The notes below the pieces were generated by a model. That model was not told the DNA's origin. It did not search any database and saw only the letters and a list, made by a program, of their open reading frames with translations. The position numbers were made by a program, and so were the translations under genes. Positions 56,280 to 64,000 of a stretch of DNA of 64,000 bases are shown here, in pieces. Position 1 is the stretch's first letter. Every line of letters starts with the position of its first letter. This stretch comes from Closterium sp. Naga37s-1 (Eukaryota; Streptophyta; Zygnematophyceae; Desmidiales; Closteriaceae), in the NCBI GenBank assembly GCA_947471745.1, contig CANJKZ010000084.1, positions 2,898,501-2,962,500 on the forward strand. Reading direction: 5' to 3'.

Positions 56280-58529
56280 GAGCCGTAGGGGAAGAGACAG
56301 TAAAAGGGAACCGACTCGTCAAACGTGACGTCCTGAGAGGAGAGGACACGGCGCGATATGGGGTGTTAAAACTGCCAACCAGGCGCGTCAGGGGGGAAGC
56401 CAAGGAAGACGCAAGGAATAGCGTGGGCGGAGAGCTTGTCCGCAGACGTATCACGAACAAAGGCACGAGAACCCCAGACACGGAACACCGACATATCGCC
56501 AACCTTCCCCGTCCAACGCAGTGTAGGCGAGGTCTCCGGCAAGGAGACACAGGGCCAGAGGTTGAGCTGATGCGCAGCGTATCGGACCACAAACGGCCAC
56601 AAAAAATGGGGAGCAACCGCATGGATCATGGAGATATGAGCCACCTCCATGACTAAGCCAATGCGGAGCTCAGCAATCCCATTTTCTTGCGGGGAGGCCG
56701 GAAGCGTGAACAACTGGAGAACGCCCACCCTACGACAAAAGTCCCGCAAGAGGTCGGGGGAGAACTCACCACCTCTGTCAAAGTGCAGACGCAGGACAGG
56801 AAGGTTCGTATGGAACCGCTCGCGAAGCTGAAGAAGGCCTGCGCGGATCCAAGGGATCAAGACATCAGAGACCTCACCCTTGCAGCGCAAGGGGCAGCTG
56901 TACTCACCAAGTTCATAGAGAACGAGGGGAGGTGAAGACCTGGAAATGAGCCGGACGGAACTGCTGGACACGGGAGAACAGTGGAGGAACGGGCAAGAAC
57001 TGGGCCCCCTGAGGGGTCAGCAAGTGTGACCAGTACAGGTGCTGAGAGGGGAGTGAGGGTGGTGCTGTCGCGAAAGAAACAGCGGGAAGCACCTGAGTCA
57101 AGCGTGAAGGTGTGCAAGGCCTCAGCAGGCGCAGTACCAGGGAGAGCAGACTCACTAGCACCTAGAGCAGCAGCCTCTATACCTGGGTCAGGCGGCACAC
57201 ACAGGTAACAGTCACCCTCAGCACTAACAGACAAGGCATACATAGCAGCAAGGATAGCATCATAGTCAAGATCAAAGATGGCAACTCCAGACCTAAGCAG
57301 CTCTGCCCAGCGGGGGCGCTCAGCCTCGTCACCAAACTCTGCGCGCCAAGCGTTGTCCAGGCGGGAGAAGCAGCGGTGCTGAGTGTGAGGCTTCCCGCAT
57401 GTCTGACCAGCACGGTCACCTGTGCAAATGTCATACGGGCAGCTATCACTACCCCCAGACGCCCCACGCTGAGCAAACCACTCACGAAGTTGCTGGGGTG
57501 AAGGGGTCTCGCTCCGATGCTGCTGCTGCTGCCGCTGGTCACCGCCAGAACCTCCCCTCTGAACAGCTCCACCCCGACTGCCACCACCCCCGCCGCCACC
57601 ACTACCGCCACTCCCACCGCTGCCACCACCGCCGCCACCAGAGCCCCCACTCCCGCCACCACCCCCACCGCTACTACCACCTCCACTACCTCCACCACCT
57701 CCACTGCCGCCCACTACCACTCCCGCTGCCACCTCCACCACTCCTGCCACCCTTGCCCTTGCCGCTGCGGTGCTTCCCACAAGCAGAAGCAGCCCCGACG
57801 TCCTCAGCAACAAAGACGTCAACAGCAGCAGCAGAGGCGTAGGAGGGGGCAAGAGGGGAGGGGGAACACCCCTCAAAGAAGGGCATGCGAGGAGTGCCAC
57901 GAGCGGCTCCTACAGCGAATGCACTAGTCTCAGCTGCAAGGAGGTGCTGCTCGAGCAGGTCAAAAGTGAGGTCCGTGGGTTCAAGGGAGAGAAAGTCGTC
58001 CCTGACTGCGCGAAGAGAGTCAAGGAGGCGGGTGACTATGAAGTAGAGAGTGATGTACATCGGAGGGGGGTTCCTGTCAAGGAACTCTGCTGGGAGGGCA
58101 GCGCGGTAGCGAGCGTGGCTAGTGCGAAGGTGGGAAACGAGGTCCTCTACTGTGGCAAAGGCTAACAGCTCGGGAAAGAGGTAGGGCGATATAAGACGGC
58201 CTAGAGCAGCAGTTGCAAGGGAGGAGTAGCGGGCGACTACAGCGTCGTACAGTGCTTTAGCCGTCTTGTGCTGTCTGAAGTGAGCGCATTTGGCTAACTG
58301 CAGGTGGTTGCGAATGGCTAAGCGAGCAGCAGTGTCACGGATAAGCCACTGTGAGTGAGTCGCACTGTCAGCTGTGGCGGGAGGGGCGGGAGAGGCTCCA
58401 GACGTGTGGTCAAACAACGAAACGCTGTCTCTAGAGTCGCTCACTAGGACAGCTGTAAGTCGTCGAGCCACGTGTTGAACTGGATCGGACGGCCCTCATG
58501 ATCGAACGCAAGCACACGGAGAGAAGCCA
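56280..58529 (-). pseudogene. A2 first cassette: gag, protease, partial integrase
   Basis: Gag ATG at 58529 (MASLRVLAFDHEGRPIQFN), a frameshift near 58448, then LVSDSRDSVSLFDHTSGAS, NPPPMYITLYFIVTRLLDS, Gly-rich repeats (about 57550-57760), the Cys/His region (CPYDICTGDRAGQTCGKPH), MYALSVSAEGDCYLCVPPDP and protease LHTFTLDSGASRCFFRDSTT. After NLVSTAA the sequence jumps to CKGEVSDVLIPWIR, deleting GAG-pre-integrase and half the integrase. The remainder (LHFDRGGEFSPDLL, QENGIAELRIGLVMEVA, RWTGKVGDMSVF) reaches DVTFDESVPF at about 56290, where the second leader starts. Confidence 0.88.
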
Positions 58530-58539
58530 TTGCAGCGCA

Positions 58540-59290
58540 GCACGCAGGGCGGGCAGGAGCCGGGCAGCGCAAGGAACAGGGCAGGCAGCAGCAAGGGGCG
58601 GCAAGCGGGCTGCAAGTGGCGGCATGCAGGCTGCAAGAGGGGCGGCTCGCGGGCCTAGGAGCGGCTGGCGGGCCTAGGGGTGGCGGGTGGGCCGCACGGG
58701 GCGGCGCGCAGGGCTGCAAGGGAAGTGAGAGGGCCGAAAGGGGCGGCGCGTGGGGCTGCAGGGGCGGCTCGCGGGCTGTAGGGGCGAAGGGCGGGCCGCA
58801 AGGGGCGGCGCGCGGGGCTGTAGGGGCGGCGAGCAGGGCAGCAGGGGCGGCGCGCGGGGCCTAGGGGCGACGGGCGGCGCGCGGGGCAGCAGGGGCGGCG
58901 GGCGGGCCGCAAGAGGTGGCGCGCGGGGCTGCAAGGGCGGCGAGAGGGCCGCAAGGGGCGGCGCGCGCGGCTGCAGGGGCGGCTGGTGGGCTGCAGGGAC
59001 GAAGGGCGGGTCGCAAGGGGCGGCGAGCACGGCAACAGGGGCGGCGCGTGGGGCCTAGGGGCAACGGGCGGGCCGCAAAGGGCGGCGCGCGGGGCAGTAG
59101 GGGTGACGGGCGGGCCGCAAGGGGTGGCGCGCGGGGCAGCGGGGGCGACGCGCGGGGCCTAGGGGCGACGGGCGGGCCGCAAGGGGCGGCGCGCGGGCTG
59201 CAGGGGCGGCGCGAGGGCCGTGACTAGGGGGCGGGCGGGCTGCAAGGGCAGCGTGATTAGCTGCTAGGGGCAATTCGTGGGGCAGCTCTG
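58540..59290 (-). repeat. A2 leader of CGCGCCGCCC-type repeats
   Basis: Same class as the leaders of A1 and K. Degenerate GGGGCGGCGCGCGGGGC units of about 30-40 bp. No gene; long frames are repeat artefacts. Confidence 0.85.
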
Positions 59291-59340
59291 TGGTGGGCCC
59301 TAAAAAAAATGGTCCTAGCGAAGGACCTGCTCTGAAACCA

Positions 59341-59471
59341 TGTCAGAAGAATGAACGAGAATGAATGCATTGAATAGAAGTTGGGTACAAGTACTAACCC
59401 TAATTGGGTTGTACCCCTTATGGCCTACCCCACTATAGCCTACACAAAGTAAGCAATATAACATTATGACA
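59341..59471 (-). repeat. A2 5' LTR (131 bp)
   Basis: Minus strand TGTCATAATGTTATATTG to CATTCTTCTGACA, followed by primer-site variant TGGTTTCAGAGC. It differs from the 3' LTR at a handful of positions. Confidence 0.92.
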
Positions 59472-60300
59472 AAAACTTGCGGTGATGTTGGTGCTTCTGT
59501 GAACTTCGCGTGGGGCGGGAGTCAACTGTTAAGTGGGAGTCGGTGCTGATGAAGAGTTGGTGATTGGAGCTGGTGCTGTTGTTGTTGCTTCTTCTTGTGT
59601 CGGTGTCGCTGCTCCTGCTGTTGTCTCTTCTGCTGCCGATGTTGATGCTGCTGCTCTTGTCTCTACTGCTGTTGTCTGCTTTAGGTATGGTGTGCGAGTA
59701 CCAGAACCTCCGGGGCTGAAGTCTGAGTCGAGATCTGGTGGGTGCGACCAAGTGGTGAAGTTGATGATCGCGCGGCTATCAGCTGTTCCTTGATCTGGGA
59801 CGAAATCGAGAACGAAGACGTTGTTCTTCAGGATTGCTTTCCCGATGTAGAGTCCTCCTTTTCCGTTGTACAGCTTGAACTCCTGAGTGGTGCTGTCGGC
59901 TTCGAGGTGAATCCTTTTTGCCATGAGCTGGCTGACGCTTAGTAAGTTGTAGCCTAGTCCTTCTGCAATCAACACCTTTGACATCTGTGAAACGGCAATA
60001 GTCCTTGTCGACGTGTGCGCAGGTTCTGGTTGTTGGCGACGGTGATCACAACTTCCCGGTTGAGGTGTTGTTCCCGTTGAACGAAGCGATTTGACGAGCA
60101 CATGTGTTGTCCGCAGCAGCTGTCTAAGAACCAAGTATCTTGACCGGACGGTTCGCTCTGTGCGATAGCTGCGTATGTCAAGTTAGGTTGTAGCGATTCG
60201 CAACGGGGCGTGCTTTCGTCGAGCAGTTCTTCTGGTGAGTAGGTCGGTGGTGAACCAGTGATGCAAGAGTCTGTTCTTGTCATGCAGCTTATGATGTTTC
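59472..60300 (-). pseudogene. Element H protease region
   Basis: The minus strand reads DTWFLDSCCGQHMCSSNRF (retropepsin motif DSCCGQHMCS), VVITVANNQNLRT, then MSKVLIAEGLGYNLLSVSQL, GLYIGKAILKNNVFVLDFVP and an acidic/Thr-rich spacer to REVHRSTNITASF, where A2 is inserted. A frame change near 60000 disrupts it. Confidence 0.85.
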
Positions 60301-60438
60301 TGTCAGAGGTCCACTGGTGATCCCCGATTGATCCTAGGGAAGGGTTACAGGCTCGTTGTCCTGGGGGGTTATGGGCGCACTGACCCGCTACTTAACAAGC
60401 CCTTTTATCCCATGGGTCTAGTGATTGGGATTCTGACA
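60301..60438 (+). mobile_element. SMART/TRIM solo LTR (138 bp)
   Basis: TGTCAGAGGTCCACTGG to TTGGGATTCTGACA with a perfect duplication GTTTC (60296-60300 and 60439-60443). It matches both LTRs of the complete element at 61917-62261. It lies between the gag and protease regions of H. Confidence 0.95.
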
Positions 60439-61228
60439 GTTTCTTGTTCCTCGTGCAGGTTGTGACGTTGTCGTTGAAGGCGGCGTCTGGTTCGAAGGAT
60501 GTTGCTGTGTGGAGGTTACTTGACTACTTGAAGGTCGAAGCTGTCGTGGTGATGGTGTCGATTGCTGCTGATTCGGGCAATGAATGCGAGAGTGTCCTGA
60601 CGTTCGGCAGATATGACAGAACGGTGGTACGTATCTTCGTGCTTGTTGCTCTTGTCGTACTGTGTCCCGTGCGTTGGATATGGCAGGGAGCCATCGCAGA
60701 AGCCAAGAATTTGAGCGCCTTCCATCATCAGCTCGAATTCAAAGGACCAGGTATACAAGTGCTTTCTGTCAAACGGTGTTGATGTTTGTAGTTTCAGCAT
60801 GTGTGCGAATTGCGACTGTAACTGAAGTGCATCCAGTGTCTTCATCTCTTGTCTAGGTGGGAGCTGATTCGGCATGAAGCGAACAGAGCCGCGTTGAGGT
60901 ACATATGGTGCAAAGGTAGGCTGTTGATTTCCGCGTGCAAAAGATGAGCCGTCGAGACTCATGGGAGTAACTCCGTTGTTGTTGTCACCGTTGATTGACT
61001 GCACAGGTGCCGCTTGTTGATGTTGCTCGTAGAACGACATGAACGAGACAAATTTCTCCATCATACTCGGGTCGATGCCGATAGCTTGGTTCGCAGGAGT
61101 CTCAGTTGACTCAGCAGCTGGTCTTTGAGTTGTGCCTCCTTCTGTCTGCAATCCAGAGGTTGGCAGAGGAGTAGGAGTAGTGCCGGGAGATCCAGTAGAC
61201 GAGCTTCTTTCCTTCTGTGTTGCCATGT
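60439..61228 (-). pseudogene. Element H gag
   Basis: ATG at 61228 (MATQKERSSSTGSPG). Thr/Pro-rich start, then DPSMMEKFVSFMSFYEQHQQ, MSLDGSSFARGNQQP, LQSQFAHMLKLQTSTPFDRK and LYTWSFEFELMMEGAQILGF, equivalent to YTWSFEFELL of G. It ends at the SMART solo LTR after only about 235 residues. The nucleocapsid part is missing, so a deletion as well as the insertion has occurred. Confidence 0.85.
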
Positions 61229-61288
61229 CTTCTGATGTTGCAGGAAGTTGATCAAAGTTGAGTTTTGTCTTGTATGCTCTCATACCAT

Positions 61289-61391
61289 GTTGGGCTGAAA
61301 AGGTCTATAGGATCGTTTCAAGACTAAACTCTCAGAGTAGTGATGTATTTAGCGGAAGCCTAATAGTGGATTGATTGAACCACCTTGTACT
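61289..61391 (-). repeat. Element H 5' LTR, 3' part only
   Basis: The last about 100 bp of the family-B LTR (minus strand ending CAGCCCAACA, then primer site TGGTATGAGAGC). It is cut at GTACT by element K. Confidence 0.85.
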
Positions 61392-61507
61392 TGTCAAAAT
61401 GTTATAGTGCTTACTTTGGGTAGCCCATAAGGGGTACAACCCGATTAGGATTAGTACTTGTACCCAACTCTTTCATAGTTCATTCATTCCCGTTCAGTAT
61501 TCTGACA
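61392..61507 (+). repeat. Element K 5' LTR, 116 bp
   Basis: TGTCAAAATGTTATAG to CAGTATTCTGACA. It lacks about 15 bp (GTAGGCTATAATGG region) compared with the other family-A LTRs. Confidence 0.9.
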
Positions 61508-62029
61508 TGGTTTCAGAGCAGGTCCTGTCCTAGGACCGATTTTTTTTTAGGGCCCACCACAGAGCGCTACCACGCTAGTCACGCTGCCCTGCAGCCCTGC
61601 CCTGCGTGTCGCGCCACCCTGCTGGCCGCCGCGCCGCCCTTAGCAGCCCGCGCACCGCCTTCTGCAGTCCGCGTGCCGCCCTTAGCAGCCCGTGCGCCGC
61701 CTTCAGCAGCCCGCGCGCCGCCTTCTGCAGCCCGCGCGCCGCCTTCTGCAGCCCGCGCGCTGCCCTCTGCCCTGCCCGCGAGCCGCCTGGTGGCTGCCCG
61801 CCCTGCCTTGCCCGCGCGCCGCCCTGCTGGCCGCCGCATCGCCTTTTGCAGCCCGCGCGCCGCCCTTTTGCAGCCCGCCTCGCCGCCCTTTTGCAGCCCG
61901 ATCGCCGCCCCTTGCATGTCAGAGGTCCACTGGTGATCCCCGATTGATCCTAGGGAAGGGTTACAGGCTTGTTGTCCTGGGGGGTTATGGGCGCACTGAC
62001 CCGCTACTTAACAAGCCCTTTTATCCCAA

Positions 62030-62040
62030 TGGTCTAGTGG
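62030..62040 (+). promoter_or_regulatory. Pol III A-box-like motif in SMART LTR
   Basis: TGGTCTAGTGG fits the tRNA A-box form TRGYNNARNGG. It sits 15 bp before the LTR end and is repeated in the 3' LTR (62237-62247). The solo LTR at 60301 has the variant GGGTCTAGTGA. Confidence 0.55.
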
Positions 62041-62076
62041 TTGGGATTCTGACATGGTATCAGAGCGAAGGTCTCG

Positions 62077-62086
62077 GGTTCGAATC
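62077..62086 (+). promoter_or_regulatory. Pol III B-box-like motif in SMART internal region
   Basis: GGTTCGAATC fits the B-box GGTTCRANNC and starts 47 bp after the start of the A-box in the 5' LTR, a tRNA-like spacing. The intervening bases hold the primer site. Confidence 0.55.
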
Positions 62087-62625
62087 TCAGTGTGTGCACT
62101 TCGGGCATCCCAGTGCGGGGGGGTGTCAGAGGTCCAATGGTGATCCCCGATTGTTCCTAGGGAAGGGTTACAGGCTCGTTGTCCTGGGGGGTTATGGGCG
62201 CACTGACCCGCTACTTAACAAGCCCTTTTATCCCAATGGTCTAGTGGTTGGGATTCTGACATTGCAGCCCGTGCACCGCCCTTTGCACCCGCGCGCCACC
62301 CTGCTGCGCGCAGCCCTGTGGGCCGGCGCCCTGCTGCCCGTGCAGCCCTGCTGCGCGCCGCTCTACCGCTTGCGCCGCCAGGCTGCTGCGCGCAGCCCTA
62401 CTGGCCGGCGCTCTCCTTCCCGCGCCGTCCTGCTGCTGTCTGCCCTGCTGTGCGCCGCCCTGCTGGCCACCCTACCCTTCCATTTGTGCTGCCCTTCCCT
62501 GGCCACCCGCCGCTCTTCCCTAGCCGTGCGCTGCCCCGCCCTGCCCTGCGCGCTTCCCTAGTGCTTGCGTGCCGCCCTGCCTATGTGCTGCCCTGCTAGT
62601 CGCGCGCCACCCTGCTCTGCCAGCT

Positions 62626-64000
62626 ATGGCTTCTCTCAGCGTACTCACCTTTGATCATGAGGGCCGTCCGATCCAGTTTGATGCGTGGATCGACGACTTA
62701 CAGCTGTACCTACTGAGCGATTCTAGAGACAGCGTTTCGTTGTTTGACCACACGTCTGGAGCCTCTCTCGCCCGTCCCGCCACACTTGACAGTGCGACTC
62801 GCTCACAGTGGCTTACCCATGACGTTGTTGCTCGCTTAGCCATTTGCAACCACCTGCCGTTAGCCGAACGCGCTAACTTTGGCCAGCACAAGATTACTAA
62901 GACCCTGTACGACGCTGTAGATGCTCGTTACTCCTCCCTTGCCACTGCTGCTCTCGGCCGCCTTATACTGCCCTACCTGTTTCCTGAGCTGTCACCCTTT
63001 GCCACAGTCGAGGACCTGGTTACCCGCCTTTGCACTAGCGTCGCTCGCTACCCCTCTGCCCTCCCAGCCGACTTCGTAGACAGGAACCCCCCCCCCCCCC
63101 CCCCCCCCCCCAATGTACATCACTCTCTACTTCATAGTCACCCGCCTCCCTGACTCTCTTCGCGCAGTCAGGGACCACTTTCTCGCTCTTGACCCCACAG
63201 ACCTCACTGTCAGCCTGCTCGAGAAGCACATGCTTGCAGCTGAGACTAGCGTAGTCGCTGTAGGTGCTGCTCGTGGCACTCCTCGCACACCCTTCTTTGA
63301 GGGGTGTTCCCCCTCCCCCCTTGCCCCCTCCTACGCTTGTGGTGCTGCTGTTGACATCCTTGGTGCATATCGGGGTTGCTTCTGCTCTTAGTGGGAAGCG
63401 CCGTAGCAGCAAGGGCAAGGGTGGCATGAGTGGTGGAGGTGGGAGCGGGGGTGGTGGTGGTGGCGGCAGTGGAGGCGGTGGAGGTGGCGGAGGTGGTGGC
63501 AGCGGTGGGGGTGGTGGCGGGAGTGGGGGCTTTGGTGGTGGCGGTGGTGGCAGCGGTGGGGGCGGCAGTGGTGGCGGCAGTGGGAGTGGTGGCGGAGTAG
63601 GTGGTGGTGGTCGGGGTGGAGATGTTTAGAGGGGAGGTTCTGGTGGTGGCCAGATGCAGCAGCAGCAGCGTCGGAGCAAGACCCGTACGCCGCAGCATCT
63701 TCGTGAGTGGTTTGCTCAGCGTGGGGGGTCTGGGGGTAGTGTTCGCTGCCCGTATGTCATTCGCACAGGTGATCGTGCTGGTCAGACATGCGGGAAGTTT
63801 CACTCTAAGCACCGCAGCTTCTCTCACCTTGACAACGCTTGGCGCGCAGATTTTGGTGACGAGGCTGAGCGCCCCCGCTGGTCAGAGCTGCTTAGGTCTG
63901 GAGTTGATATCTTTGCTCTTGACTATGATGCTATACTTGCTGCCATGTATGCCTTGTCTGTTGGTGCTGAGGGTGACTGTGTTGGTGCAACCCTACGGTT
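62626..64000 (+). pseudogene. Element K gag, partial at window edge
   Basis: ATG at 62626 (MASLSVLTFDHEGRPIQFD), capsid-like part to ADFVDRNPPP, where a C run of about 22-25 (from 63087) shifts the frame. The family frame reopens as MYITLYFIVTRLPDSLRAVR at 63113. A further frame change follows near 63370, before the Gly/Ser-rich tract (63430-63600), which ends in a TAG at 63627 inside the tail. The Cys/His region (about 63740-63800) and MYALSVGAEGDC reach the window end. Confidence 0.88.

Larger units (their letters stand above)
49812..59471 (-). mobile_element. Copia element A2 (family A, minus) with two gag-to-IN cassettes
   Basis: LTRs of 131 bp at 59341-59471 (5') and 49812-49942 (3'). 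The flanks AAAAT and AAAAC are a target duplication with one mismatch inside H. In its own order: 5' LTR, primer-site variant TGGTTTCAGAGC, CGCGCC-type leader, first gag-protease-integrase ending at DVTFDESVPF (56290), then a different leader array (56265-55960), a second gag-protease-integrase-linker-RT-RNase H, and the 3' LTR. No LTR separates the two cassettes. Length is about 9.7 kb against roughly 5-6 kb expected for one unit. Confidence 0.88.
42228..61391 (-). mobile_element. Copia element H (family B, minus) with nested G, A2, solo LTRs
   Basis: Minus-strand relative of C. Pieces in its own 5' to 3' order: 5' LTR part 61391-61289, primer-site variant TGGTATGAGAGC (61288-61277), gag 61228-60439 and on past a SMART solo LTR, protease 60300-59472, integrase 49811-49179 and 48979-48880, RNase H C-terminus 48870-48683, and 3' LTR 48682-48378 plus 42343-42228. 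RT and most of RNase H are deleted. Inserts are G, the 199 bp solo LTR, A2 and the SMART solo LTR. K is inserted in its 5' LTR. The extreme LTR end next to C is divergent, so that boundary is approximate. Confidence 0.8.
61917..62261 (+). mobile_element. Complete SMART/TRIM LTR element, 345 bp
   Basis: Two 138 bp LTRs (61917-62054 and 62124-62261, three differences) flank an internal region of only 69 bp. The internal region begins with the primer site TGGTATCAGAGC (62055-62066) and ends in a purine run GTGCGGGGGGG. The perfect target duplication TTGCA lies at 61912-61916 and 62262-62266, and A1 keeps the empty site at 7178-7182. There is no coding capacity. Tiny noncoding LTR elements of this kind are known in plants as SMARTs or TRIMs, and rely on proteins of other elements. 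Confidence 0.96.
61392..64000 (+). mobile_element. Copia element K (family A), runs off the window
   Basis: 5' LTR 61392-61507, primer site 61508-61519 (TGGTTTCAGAGC), CGCGCC-type leader interrupted by the complete SMART/TRIM, and gag from 62626. The five bases before it, GTACT, are also the first five bases after the 3' LTR of A1. Gag belongs to the same subfamily as A1 (SVLTFDHEG, DAW-DDLQLYLL). Pol lies beyond the window. Confidence 0.88.

Noticed and set aside
62021..62095. A tRNA gene overlapping the SMART LTR end
   Set aside because: A- and B-box-like motifs are present, but acceptor and T-stem pairing look poor and the segment includes the LTR end and primer site, so it is better described as tRNA-like promoter motifs.

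Overview
The window is nuclear DNA from a green-lineage (streptophyte) eukaryote. Three things point there: Ty1/copia retrotransposons whose primer-binding sites match the 3' end of initiator methionine tRNA (TGGTATCAGAGC and variants), an intron-containing formin with a PTEN-like C2 segment and FH1-FH2 domains, and an LEA_2/NHL-type membrane protein. The gag subfamily starting MASL-VL-FDHEG reminds me of elements in conjugating green algae such as Closterium, but that is memory rather than proof. Only two genes look intact, the formin (minus, about 16.6-21.1 kb) and the LEA_2 gene (minus, 23.55-24.47 kb). Almost everything else is retrotransposon DNA.

Layout. 0-1.8 kb: decayed copia protease-integrase fragment. 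2.0-6.8 kb: broken multi-exon gene of unknown family with a very acidic segment and an intron filled by a minisatellite. 7.1-13.3 kb: copia element A1, 5'-truncated and internally deleted. 13.3-13.6 kb: part of a family-B LTR. 13.6-25.0 kb: gene island holding a tandem duplication of the formin-LEA_2 pair, with one pair degenerate. 25.3-42.2 kb: family-B element C (TSD AAGTG), which contains a rearranged family-A piece (F), a solo LTR (TSD GACTG) and element D (TSD TTTCT). D contains element E (TSD AAGCT), a noncoding LTR element present as a tandem array with shared LTRs. D also carries an inverted linker-RT block and an inverted protease block. 42.2-61.4 kb: minus-strand family-B element H, hosting element G in its 3' LTR (TSD TAGCA), a solo LTR (TSD GCATG), the 9.7 kb family-A element A2 with two gag-to-integrase cassettes, and a solo LTR of a tiny SMART/TRIM family (TSD GTTTC). 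61.4-64.0 kb: family-A element K, running off the edge, with a complete 345 bp SMART/TRIM (TSD TTGCA) in its leader.

The sequence reads as layered insertions that can be ordered by nesting and by target-site duplications. Stop codons in the dead copies recur as TAG where an intact relative has CAG, as expected from deamination of methylated CHG cytosines. The most interesting items are the minimal SMART/TRIM with tRNA-like A and B boxes and an empty site in the same window, the noncoding tandem element E, the two inversions inside D, the unknown acidic-domain gene, and the repeated exon segments in the formin.
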